Shown here piece by piece: positions 41,365 to 48,392 of a stretch of 50,492 bases of DNA. Every line of letters starts with the position of its first letter. Positions within the stretch are counted from its first letter, which is position 1. The translations under genes and the position numbers were made by a program. The notes beneath the pieces are model-generated. The model did no database searches and was not told the origin of the DNA. It saw nothing but the letters and a program-made list of their open reading frames with translations. Source of the DNA: an uncultured Blautia sp. (lineage in GTDB: Bacteria; Bacillota; Clostridia; Lachnospirales; Lachnospiraceae); contig CAKROW010000016.1 in the NCBI GenBank assembly GCA_934373235.1, positions 1-50,492 on the forward strand, written 5' to 3'.

Positions 41365-43132
41365 GGCAGTTGATCTTCTTCCCAGAGAAGAACATGAACG
41401 CCCTATGCTTTCCCTTGACAAGACCAAGGAAAGAGAAGTGTTAAGGGAATTTATCGGAGAACATGAGACACTGCTTTCCTGGAAGCTTGACGGGCTGACC
41501 GTTGTGCTTACCTATGAAAGGGGAGAGCTTGCCAAAGCTGTCACCAGAGGAAACGGCACAGTTGGTGAGGTGATCACCAATAACGCAAGGGTATTTAAGA
41601 ACATTCCTCTTAAGATCCCCTATGATGGAAAGCTGGTTCTCCGGGGTGAGGCGATCATTACCTACTCGGACTTTGAGCGGATCAATGAGACGATCGGTGA
41701 TGCAGATGCCAGATACAAAAATCCCAGGAACCTGTGCAGCGGCTCGGTGCGGCAGTTAAATAACCGGATCACAGCAGAGAGAAATGTGCGGTTTTATGCT
41801 TTTTCCCTTGTAAGCGCAGAAGATGTGGATTTCCGTAATTCCAGGGAATATCAGTTTCAGTGGCTGAAGGAGCAGGGCTTTGATGTGGTGGAATACCGTA
41901 AGGTGACAGGACAAACTCTGGATGAAGCTATGGATTATTTTGCCGAGACTGTGACGAAAAACGATTTCCCGTCGGACGGGCTTGTGGCATTGTATGACAA
42001 TATTTCCTACGGAGAATCCCTGGGCTCAACAGCCAGATTTCCCCGGAACGCCATGGCATTTAAATGGGCGGATGAGATGCGGGAAACCCATCTTCTGGAG
42101 ATCGAGTGGAGTCCTTCAAGGACCGGACTTATCAACCCTGTGGCGATCTTTGAACCTGTGGAACTTGAAGGCACTACGGTGAGCAGGGCAAGTGTGCACA
42201 ATATCAGCATCATGAAGGAACTGAAGCTTGGTATCGGGGATGAGATCCGGGTCTACAAGGCGAATATGATCATTCCCCAGATCGCTGAGAATCTTACAGG
42301 AAGCGGCAATGCACCGATCCCGCACAAATGTCCTGCCTGTGATGGAGAGACAGTTATTAAGAAGGATAACGATGTGGAGAGCCTTTACTGTACCAATCCC
42401 GGGTGCCCGGCAAAGAAGATCAAGTCCTTTGCCCTTTTTGTAAGCAGGGATGCCATGAATATAGACGGGCTTTCCGAGGCAACCCTGGAGAAATTTATTG
42501 CCAGAGGTTTTATCCATGATTTCGGGGATATTTTTGAGATACAGAAATACAGAGATGAGATCGTGAATATGGAAGGTTTTGGAGAAAAATCTTATGAAAA
42601 TCTTATTGCCGGCATTGAGCGTGCAAGAGAGACTACTCTTCCAAGAGTGATCTACAGTCTTGGGATCAGCAACATCGGCCTTGCAAACGCCAAGGTGATC
42701 TGCCGACATTTTGACAACGATCTTGACCGGATCCGTGAGGCAGACCTGGAGGAGGTCAGTGCCATTGATACCATCGGGCCTGTGATCGCCGGTAATCTGG
42801 TGGAGTATTTTAAGAAAGAAGAGAATAACCGTAAAGTGGAACATCTTATGGGCTATCTCCATATAGAAAAGGAAGAAGTTACAGAAGAGCAGATATTCAA
42901 GGGTCTGAATTTTGTTATCACAGGAAGCCTGGAGCATTTCAGGAACCGCAGTGAGGCCAAGGAACTGGTGGAGACCCTGGGAGGTAAGGTGACGGGCTCC
43001 GTGACCAAAAAGACCAGTTATCTTATTAACAATGATACCCAGTCCAATTCTTCCAAGAATAAGAAAGCCAGAGAGCTTGGGATTCCGGTGATCTCAGAGG
43101 AAGAATTTCTGAAACTTGCGGGAAAGTTATGA
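41177..43132 (+). CDS. ligA: NAD+-dependent DNA ligase LigA
   Basis: Seals nicks in DNA using NAD+, essential for replication. It has 651 residues, close to family length. The N-terminal domain Ia begins at once (KMKELAERLNEAAKAYY), so the start at 41177 is firm even though it lies inside the preceding gene. The adenylation Lys103 is in SWKLDGL (KxDG). It is followed by an OB fold, a Cys4 zinc finger (CPACDG and CTNPGC), helix-hairpin-helix motifs (GFGEKSYENL, ISNIGLANAKVIC), and a C-terminal BRCT domain (GLNFVITGSLEHFRNRSEA). GGGAGG lies 13 bases upstream and GAAAGG nearer. It is co-directional with the pseudouridine synthase and metA. Confidence 0.96.
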   Translation: MDAITKMKELAERLNEAAKAYYQEAREIMPNVEYDALYDQLEALEKETGTVLADSPTVKVGYEAVDLLPREEHERPMLSLDKTKEREVLREFIGEHETLLSWKLDGLTVVLTYERGELAKAVTRGNGTVGEVITNNARVFKNIPLKIPYDGKLVLRGEAIITYSDFERINETIGDADARYKNPRNLCSGSVRQLNNRITAERNVRFYAFSLVSAEDVDFRNSREYQFQWLKEQGFDVVEYRKVTGQTLDEAMDYFAETVTKNDFPSDGLVALYDNISYGESLGSTARFPRNAMAFKWADEMRETHLLEIEWSPSRTGLINPVAIFEPVELEGTTVSRASVHNISIMKELKLGIGDEIRVYKANMIIPQIAENLTGSGNAPIPHKCPACDGETVIKKDNDVESLYCTNPGCPAKKIKSFALFVSRDAMNIDGLSEATLEKFIARGFIHDFGDIFEIQKYRDEIVNMEGFGEKSYENLIAGIERARETTLPRVIYSLGISNIGLANAKVICRHFDNDLDRIREADLEEVSAIDTIGPVIAGNLVEYFKKEENNRKVEHLMGYLHIEKEEVTEEQIFKGLNFVITGSLEHFRNRSEAKELVETLGGKVTGSVTKKTSYLINNDTQSNSSKNKKARELGIPVISEEEFLKLAGKL

Positions 43133-43232
43133 ACACAGATAAGCAGTCCCGGGCTTTTGGGGCACAGAATACCGGAAGCAGGGAAAGGGCAATCATGTCT
43201 GTTATATATACATTTAAGAAGGAGGGCTTACC

Positions 43233-44165
43233 ATGCCTATTAAAACACAGGGGGATTTACCTGTAAAAGAGATACTTGAGAGAGAAAATATATTTGTGAT
43301 GGACGAAAAACGTGCCATGCATCAGGATATCCGTCCGATCCAGATACTGATCCTGAACCTGATGCCCTTAAAAGAAGAGACAGAGCTTCAGCTCCTCCGT
43401 TCTCTTTCCAATACACCGCTGCAGGTGGATGTTACCTTCATGGCAGTGGAGAGCCATGAGGCGAAAAATACTTCCATGAGTCATCTGAATAAGTTTTATG
43501 AGACATTTTCCGCTGTTAAAGAGAAAAAATTCGATGGTATGATCATCACAGGCGCACCGGTGGAGCAGATGCCTTTTGAGGAGGTTGATTACTGGGAAGA
43601 ACTTACAGAGATCATGGACTGGACGGAGAAACACGTAACGTCCACCATTTTCCTGTGCTGGGCTGCTCAGGCGAGTCTTTATCATTTCTACGGACTTGAG
43701 AAGAAACCTCTGGATAAGAAAATGTTCGGCCTTTTCCAGCACAAGGTGCTGGATCGGAAGATCCCGCTGGTACGTGGATTTGACGATGTATTTCTGGCTC
43801 CACATTCCAGACATACAGAGGTTCCCATTGAGGATATCCGTAACTGTAAGGATATTACTATCCTAGCTGAATCCGAGGAGGCGGGGCTTTTCCTTGCCAT
43901 GGCAGAGGATGGCCGCAAGATCTTTGTCATGGGCCACCCGGAATATGATCGTGTCACTTTGGATGGTGAGTATAAACGTGACAAAAGTAAAGGTCTTCCA
44001 ATTGAGATACCGAAGAATTACTACAAAGACGACAACCCGGAGAACAGACCTCTTCTCACCTGGAGAGCACATGCCAACAACCTGTATACAAACTGGCTGA
44101 ATTATTACGTATACCAGTCAACACCCTTCGACCTGTACGGCACACCGGATTTTGCAAATCTGTAA
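43233..44165 (+). CDS. metA: Homoserine O-acyltransferase MetA (predicted acetyl-CoA type)
   Basis: First committed step of methionine synthesis: activates homoserine. 310 residues, family length. The catalytic Cys142 is in FLCWAAQASL, with His235 and Glu237 in VMGHPEYDR. Position 111 is Glu in GAPVEQMPFEEVDYW. In characterised MetA enzymes Glu111 goes with acetyl-CoA and Gly111 with succinyl-CoA, so this enzyme is predicted to make O-acetylhomoserine. AAGGAGG lies six bases before the ATG. The 100 bases upstream show no SAM riboswitch or T-box pattern. It is the last core gene before the AT-rich island. Confidence 0.95.
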   Translation: MPIKTQGDLPVKEILERENIFVMDEKRAMHQDIRPIQILILNLMPLKEETELQLLRSLSNTPLQVDVTFMAVESHEAKNTSMSHLNKFYETFSAVKEKKFDGMIITGAPVEQMPFEEVDYWEELTEIMDWTEKHVTSTIFLCWAAQASLYHFYGLEKKPLDKKMFGLFQHKVLDRKIPLVRGFDDVFLAPHSRHTEVPIEDIRNCKDITILAESEEAGLFLAMAEDGRKIFVMGHPEYDRVTLDGEYKRDKSKGLPIEIPKNYYKDDNPENRPLLTWRAHANNLYTNWLNYYVYQSTPFDLYGTPDFANL

Positions 44166-44387
44166 ACACCCGGATCCAGCATGGTTGAGCCGTTTTTGGG
44201 GCTTTGGGCGTAAAAATGGAAGAGGGTGGTGAAGTTCAAAGAACTTCACGTAAGTTACCATAATTTCACGTAATTTGATAGCAAAATGGCGTAAAAATGG
44301 CGTATGGAATTAGAAAAAATGGCGTACGAACATTAAAGATGTGGACGATAAGATTATCCTATAAGTAAATATGAAATGAGTATTAGC
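44166..44387. other. Island boundary with clustered short repeats (possible attachment region)
   Basis: Composition changes here from moderate GC to AT-rich. Three copies of AAAATGGCGTA lie at 44283-44293, 44294-44304 and 44316-44326. GGCGTAAAAATGG occurs at 44207-44219 and 44288-44300. TTCACGTAA occurs at 44245-44253 and 44265-44273, exactly 20 bases apart. GAAGTTC-AAA-GAACTTC is an inverted repeat at 44231-44247. Spaced repeats of this sort are typical of tyrosine-recombinase arm and core sites, so this is a candidate left attachment region. The opposite end lies outside the window. Confidence 0.45.
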
Positions 44388-44437
44388 ATAAGCTCATAAA
44401 TCGTAGAAATAAAAACTATGATTTGTGGGCTTATTTT
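44388..44437 (+). terminator. Long-stem intrinsic terminator
   Basis: A 19-bp stem (44388-44406 with 44416-44434, three G-U pairs when read as RNA), a 9-base A-rich loop, and then TTTT. It lies 220 bases after metA and before the phage-like genes. Confidence 0.75.
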
Positions 44438-44550
44438 AGTGCTTTTATTTAAGAATCAATAAACTTTACACTATCCATATAAAGATGCGTTAAAACGCAA
44501 AATAGAGCCTTTCGGGGTATGATTACGTCAATAACAAGGAGGAAATGACA

Positions 44551-44967
44551 ATGAACAAAACAATATATGAAACAGAGTTTACTAAAATGGTACATGACAA
44601 ATTACGAGAAGCTAATAGGTTCAAAGAATATGAGAGAATACCTAAAAATAGGATAGGTGGAGATTACTGGAATACCTATTGGACAATCCGTTATATGCTT
44701 CGCACAATAGAGGACATTTTAGCTAATGGGGATAAATTATCACTGAAAGGTTATTTCACTGTAGCACCTAAACTTTATAAAGAAAGAGCAGTACGTTCGG
44801 GGATGGAAAGAACAGGTAAAAATGTGTATGAGGTTCCAGATAGATATTTATCGAAATTTAAACCTTGTGCGAGGTTAAAGCGTGCTTGTAAAGAGTATGA
44901 AAATTACCTCAAAGAAGAAGCAAATAATCAAGATGATGGATACGAAGAAGGAGAAGAAAACGAATGA
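44551..44967 (+). CDS. HU-like DNA-binding protein, phage type
   Basis: A 138-residue protein. The C-terminal two thirds follow the HU/IHF pattern: LANGDKLSLKGYFTVAPKLY matches the beta-arm entry (usual SLKGFGTF), then KERAVRSG, TGKNVYEVPDRYLSKFKP and ARLKRACKEY match the arm and final helix. It probably bends or coats DNA of a mobile element. The ATG at 44551 is eight bases after AAGGAGG; the ATG at 44545 is too close. An acidic C-terminal tail (DDGYEEGEENE) follows, unusual for HU. The stop overlaps the next gene. Codon use is AT-rich. Confidence 0.7.
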   Translation: MNKTIYETEFTKMVHDKLREANRFKEYERIPKNRIGGDYWNTYWTIRYMLRTIEDILANGDKLSLKGYFTVAPKLYKERAVRSGMERTGKNVYEVPDRYLSKFKPCARLKRACKEYENYLKEEANNQDDGYEEGEENE

Positions 44968-45146
44968 GATGTAAAGAATGTAAATATATGAAATGTTACG
45001 CTGTTAATAAGAGAATATATTATTGTGACCATGAGGATAGATCAGATGATATGGGGAAACTTGGTGAAAATACTTTACCAGATATAACTCCTGAGTGGTG
45101 TCCAATGGTTAATATGACTGTTACCGAAAAGAATAATTATAGATGA
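44964..45146 (+). CDS. Small Cys-rich phage-type protein
   Basis: 60 residues beginning MRCKECKYMKCYAVNK, with Cys at CKEC, KC, YYCDHE and WCP, suggesting one bound zinc. Proteins of this look are common in prophages and conjugative elements, but have no assigned function. It is translationally coupled on both sides through ATGA overlaps. Confidence 0.6.
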   Translation: MRCKECKYMKCYAVNKRIYYCDHEDRSDDMGKLGENTLPDITPEWCPMVNMTVTEKNNYR

Positions 45147-46264
45147 GAAAGGATCGTAGAAAGATGGAGTCAACTAATACAGAAATGAAAATGCAGTATA
45201 TTCTTGATGAAAATAAAAATCTGGCAGAGATACCACTAACAGACATGCTACCTGTAGAATATCCGATAAAATGTAAATTAATCAGTGCGTTTGAAGTGTT
45301 TGTAAGAGTACCGCAGACAGAAAACTATTGGATTTCTAATTACGGAAGAACTGTAAATAACCATAGAAACCCAAACAAGAATAGATTCTATGAGCATAAG
45401 CAAGGAAAATGCCATTATACTGTTTATGAAGTGTGGCGAACACCAGAAAAAATCAGAGGGAAACTAACAGGCAAAATCATAGTTGAAACCACTAAGAGAG
45501 AAACCAGTCCAGAGGAATTAGTAGCAAAATGCTTTTTGAAGCAATATAGAGGCAGATTCAAAGTGTGGCATAAGAACGGTGACTTTGCGGATAACTGGTA
45601 TAAGAATCTAATCTATGTTTCTGATAAGGATTTTAGAAATCTGAAAGCAGGTAAGATTACATGGCTGGAATTAGGATATGAGCAGGAATACATTGAGTAT
45701 ATCAATAGTGCCAGAAGTAAAGCTATGGCTGCATACGGTGCTATTTTCAGTCGTTGCAAGGGAGAAGATAATAGTGAGAGTGCACATAAATGTTATGATG
45801 ATGCTGAAATGTGTCAGGAATGGCAAGATGACCCACAACTATTTATCAAGCAATATTTAGAGTTGTATTACGAAGTACCAGGAGAATCAATGGCAGTTGA
45901 CAAGGATTTATTTGGTAATGGCAGTAAGGTGTATTCTCCAGAGACAATTTGTATTCTGCCACAAGGATTAAATACATTGCTTGCTAACAGCAAAAAGCAT
46001 TATAAGGATGGAGAAACACCAGACAATGTACTCCCTCTTGGTGTAAGATATAATGGTAAAGTCAATAAATATTATGGACAGATTACTTATTTTGGTACAG
46101 AAGATGAAATTGATTTACCATATAGGGATACAATAGAAGAAGCATTTGCGGATTATAAGAATTTTAAAGAATGTGACATTGCGATCACGGTGTCAAAATA
46201 CAGAGATAAGATACCAGAATACATATATGAGAAGCTACTTGCGGTGCGAGTAGAGCCATATTAA
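45143..46264 (+). CDS. HNH-type phage protein, two related modules
   Basis: 373 residues. The N-terminal part (about 55-160) resembles NUMOD4/HNH homing-nuclease modules: ENYWISNYGRTVNNHRNPNK, then KVWHKNGDFADNWYKNLIYVS, where the usual HNH His/Asn pattern is partly kept. The C-terminal part (about 195-370) resembles a widespread phage HNH/AP2-like family: IFSRCKG, CQEWQDDPQLF, VDKDLFGNGSKVYSPETICI, LPLGVRYNGKVNKYYGQITY and EEAFADYKNF. The first module may be weakened at catalytic positions. The start overlaps the previous stop (ATGA); the ATG at 45164 is an alternative. A strong terminator follows. Confidence 0.65.
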   Translation: MRKDRRKMESTNTEMKMQYILDENKNLAEIPLTDMLPVEYPIKCKLISAFEVFVRVPQTENYWISNYGRTVNNHRNPNKNRFYEHKQGKCHYTVYEVWRTPEKIRGKLTGKIIVETTKRETSPEELVAKCFLKQYRGRFKVWHKNGDFADNWYKNLIYVSDKDFRNLKAGKITWLELGYEQEYIEYINSARSKAMAAYGAIFSRCKGEDNSESAHKCYDDAEMCQEWQDDPQLFIKQYLELYYEVPGESMAVDKDLFGNGSKVYSPETICILPQGLNTLLANSKKHYKDGETPDNVLPLGVRYNGKVNKYYGQITYFGTEDEIDLPYRDTIEEAFADYKNFKECDIAITVSKYRDKIPEYIYEKLLAVRVEPY

Positions 46265-46270
46265 TATATA

Positions 46271-46313
46271 AAGGCATATCAGGGAAAATAATCCTTGGTA
46301 TGCCTATTTTTTT
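46271..46313 (+). terminator. Intrinsic terminator after HNH-like gene
   Basis: AGGCATATCAGGG pairs imperfectly with CCTTGGTATGCCT across an A-rich loop and runs straight into seven to eight Ts. Confidence 0.88.
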
Positions 46314-46362
46314 ACATTTTTATAGCGAAAAAATAGAGTTTATGTCGTATAAAATATAAGGA

Positions 46363-46581
46363 TTATAATGGCTGATCGTCATCTGATGGGACATACACGC
46401 AGATATCCTGTATCTGACAATTAAGGATACGGCATAAATCATTAACAGTACGCATGGAAATATCTTTATTGTGTTTTAGACGGTGCATGGTACTATGTGA
46501 CAGGTGATGTTTATTTGTCAGTGTATACCAATTTTCATTTGAATTTTTGAGCGTTTCCCAGAAGGGAGAGTAATCAATCAT
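46363..46581 (-). CDS. Small XRE-family HTH regulator
   Basis: 72 residues, a single Cro/CI-type helix-turn-helix. The recognition region is in TNKHHLSHSTMHRLKHNKDISMRTVNDLCRI, with the usual C-terminal LNCQIQDICVYVP. GAAGGA lies upstream of the start. It is divergent from the riboswitch-controlled operon; its start is only about 53 bases from that operon's -35 box, so it may regulate it (inference). Confidence 0.85.
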   Translation of the reverse strand: MIDYSPFWETLKNSNENWYTLTNKHHLSHSTMHRLKHNKDISMRTVNDLCRILNCQIQDICVYVPSDDDQPL

Positions 46582-46633
46582 TAGTTATCCTTCTTTTTTC
46601 TTGATAGAATAACCATAAAATATCTTTTTACTC

Positions 46634-46662
46634 TTGAATATCTTCGCAATGACGAATATAAT
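46634..46662 (+). promoter_or_regulatory. Promoter of riboswitch operon
   Basis: TTGAAT at 46634-46639, a 17-base spacer and TATAAT at 46657-46662. The predicted start near 46669 falls just ahead of the c-di-GMP aptamer. Confidence 0.78.
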
Positions 46663-46689
46663 AGAGCATATAAGAAATTGTGAAAAAAG

Positions 46690-46776
46690 TGTGAAACAGA
46701 ATACGGCAAACCCAGAGAAATCTGGCGGCGCAAAACTATAGGGTCTAAGCAAATGTATGACAGCCAGTTGCAATTT
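46690..46776 (+). promoter_or_regulatory. Cyclic di-GMP-I riboswitch (GEMM-I) aptamer
   Basis: The GEMM-I consensus is recognisable by eye. GGCAAACC (46705-46712) is followed by the P2 hairpin CCAGA-GAAA-TCTGG (46712-46725) with its GNRA loop. Then come CGGCGCAAAAC, the tetraloop-receptor segment CTATAGGGTCTAAG, a P3 stem, and the conserved 3' element CAGCCAGTTGC (46761-46771). A promoter lies directly upstream and an intrinsic terminator directly downstream. The ligand would be c-di-GMP, the second messenger for motility and surface attachment. A covariance-model search was not possible here. Confidence 0.9.
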
Positions 46777-46784
46777 GGATGATT

Positions 46785-46818
46785 AAGGCATTGCTTTCGA
46801 TGGAGCAGTGTCTTTTTT
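46785..46818 (+). terminator. Terminator expression platform of the c-di-GMP riboswitch
   Basis: AAGGCATTGCT (46785-46795) pairs with AGCAGTGTCTT (46804-46814) over 11 positions, then T-run to 46818. GCAAT (46770-46774), at the aptamer 3' edge, can pair with ATTGC (46790-46794) in the terminator arm, giving a competing antiterminator. Because the aptamer P1 would use the same bases, ligand binding is tentatively predicted to favour termination (OFF switch). Confidence 0.8.
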
Positions 46819-46845
46819 ATATATTTTATATTAGGGGGAATTTAT

Positions 46846-47949
46846 ATGCTTATAACTACAGGGTACAATTTTGAGGGATATGATATTATTAAATATTTAG
46901 ATGTATTATCAGCTTCTGTTGTTCTTGGTACTGGAATGTTTAGTTCTGCCAATGCATCTATTGCAGATTTTTTCGGGACAAGAAGTGATTCATATGAACG
47001 TAAGCTTCAAGATGCAAAAAATGCTGCTATAGAAGAATTGAAAAAACAGACTGCTTCAAGAGACGGAAATGCAATTATAGGAATTGACATTGATTATACA
47101 ACATTTGGTTCAGATGTTATTGGAGTTATTGCAAATGGGACAGCAGTAAAAATAAAGGAAAGTGAAGAAAAGACAAATTACAGATCCTATGTAATTCCTT
47201 CGATGGTAAGAAATGAAACAATTCCAATAAATGTTTATAGCATTAATTTGAAATACAATCCAGAAGATGAAGTTACTTTAGGCTCAATTAATATAAAAAA
47301 ATATAGAGAAGATTGTGATGTAACTGCAATTATGGCAGATATATATTTTGAAAATATTTTTAAGGAAATTAGGTCTGTGAATGATGTAACATTTGGTTTT
47401 TATGGAAAAGAGGACTGGCTTACATCAGAAATCATGAAAATGTCGTTACCAGAATATCGAGCTGATTTAATTTGTAAAGCTAATGTTGTTGTTAAGAAAT
47501 TGATTATTAATGGAAAGTTGGTAGAAGTTGATGCAAATAATTCGGTTCAAGTTCCAGATGTTGAATTAGATGAAATAGAACAAATTCGTGAAATGCATGG
47601 AGAAGATGCGGTTACAAAATTTTCTATTATAGAAAATAAATGGATTTGTTATTGTGGGGCGGTGAATAAGGAAGGATCTGAGCAATGTTATAGATGTGGC
47701 CGTAAAATGAATGCTGTTCAAAAAGTATTTGCAAAAAATAATGGCGAAATAAAGTTTGATGTGGATGAATTAATGAGTAGATTACAGGAATGTAGAAATG
47801 CAAGCGAAATTAGAAAGTATCTAATACAATTAGAAAATGTGAACTATTTAGAGATAATTAATATGCTGGAAGATATAGTAAAGAAAGAAAAACTTTATGG
47901 TAGTATGAAGGAGGAGGCATTGAAAAAGGTATTAGGGGCATTATCGTAA
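46846..47949 (+). CDS. YbjQ-like domain protein with C-terminal zinc ribbon
   Basis: 367 residues, no signal peptide or membrane helix. Residues about 1-105 resemble the YbjQ (UPF0145) fold: LITTGYNFEGYDIIKYLDVL, SASVVLGTGMFSS, an ERKLQDAKNAAIEEL helix, and GNAIIGIDIDYTTFGSDVIG. A middle beta-rich domain (about 110-240) of unknown type follows. A zinc ribbon with Cys268, Cys270, Cys281 and Cys284 (ICYCGAVNKEGSEQCYRCGR) and a helical tail (about 310-367) complete it. YbjQ forms oligomeric rings in known structures; its function is not established. A GGGGGA site precedes the ATG. It is the first gene under the c-di-GMP riboswitch. The DNA is strongly AT-rich. Confidence 0.8.
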   Translation: MLITTGYNFEGYDIIKYLDVLSASVVLGTGMFSSANASIADFFGTRSDSYERKLQDAKNAAIEELKKQTASRDGNAIIGIDIDYTTFGSDVIGVIANGTAVKIKESEEKTNYRSYVIPSMVRNETIPINVYSINLKYNPEDEVTLGSINIKKYREDCDVTAIMADIYFENIFKEIRSVNDVTFGFYGKEDWLTSEIMKMSLPEYRADLICKANVVVKKLIINGKLVEVDANNSVQVPDVELDEIEQIREMHGEDAVTKFSIIENKWICYCGAVNKEGSEQCYRCGRKMNAVQKVFAKNNGEIKFDVDELMSRLQECRNASEIRKYLIQLENVNYLEIINMLEDIVKKEKLYGSMKEEALKKVLGALS

Positions 47950-47997
47950 ATTGGAGATGATGTTAAAAACAAATGACAATGAGGTGGAAGGAATTAT

Positions 47998-48387
47998 ATG
48001 AATTACGTTAAGGAAGAAGATAATTGGATATTTGCGGAATGTCCAGAGTGCAATATGATAATGAAGTTTAGAAAGAATGGACTTTATTTAGATAAATCAA
48101 ATGAAGAGTATGTCCTAAAAGAACCGGTTGAATGCTTTTGTGGTGAAAAGAGCAATGTGATTACAGGTATACCAGTAGCAGAAGAAAAGGAAACGGTAGT
48201 ATACACTACTTCAACACCAACATATACTACTCCGGAGAAAAACGTTCCACATTGTCCTACGTGTGGGTCTACTGATATTACGAAAATATCATTAGGAGCT
48301 AAAGCAGTAGGCGGTGCAATGTTTGGAATTTTCAGTAGCAATATAAGGAATAGTTACAAGTGTAATAATTGTGGCTATAAGTGGTGA
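47998..48387 (+). CDS. Small multi-zinc-ribbon protein
   Basis: 129 residues with four Cys pairs: ECPECNM (Cys15/18), ECFCGEK (about 46/48), HCPTCGS (about 86/89) and YKCNNCGYKW at the C-terminus. This is enough for two zinc ribbons. A Thr-rich linker (about 63-80) separates the two halves, and a short hydrophobic Gly/Ala segment (LGAKAVGGAMFGIFSSN) lies between the last Cys pairs. A GGTGGAAGG site precedes the ATG. The C-terminal KCNNCGYKW ending is common in uncharacterised Firmicutes proteins. The stop overlaps the next gene. It is the second gene of the riboswitch operon. Confidence 0.75.
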   Translation: MNYVKEEDNWIFAECPECNMIMKFRKNGLYLDKSNEEYVLKEPVECFCGEKSNVITGIPVAEEKETVVYTTSTPTYTTPEKNVPHCPTCGSTDITKISLGAKAVGGAMFGIFSSNIRNSYKCNNCGYKW

Positions 48388-48392
48388 TGTGT

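Noticed and set aside
43133..43232. Possible SAM riboswitch or T-box before metA
   Set aside because: Only 100 bases, with no conserved riboswitch or T-box motifs and no terminator hairpin. Just a good AAGGAGG site.
46585..46773. Minus-strand ORF of 62 codons with a hydrophobic middle
   Set aside because: It needs a TTG start, has no ribosome binding site, and lies antisense across the promoter and c-di-GMP riboswitch, which explain the sequence better.
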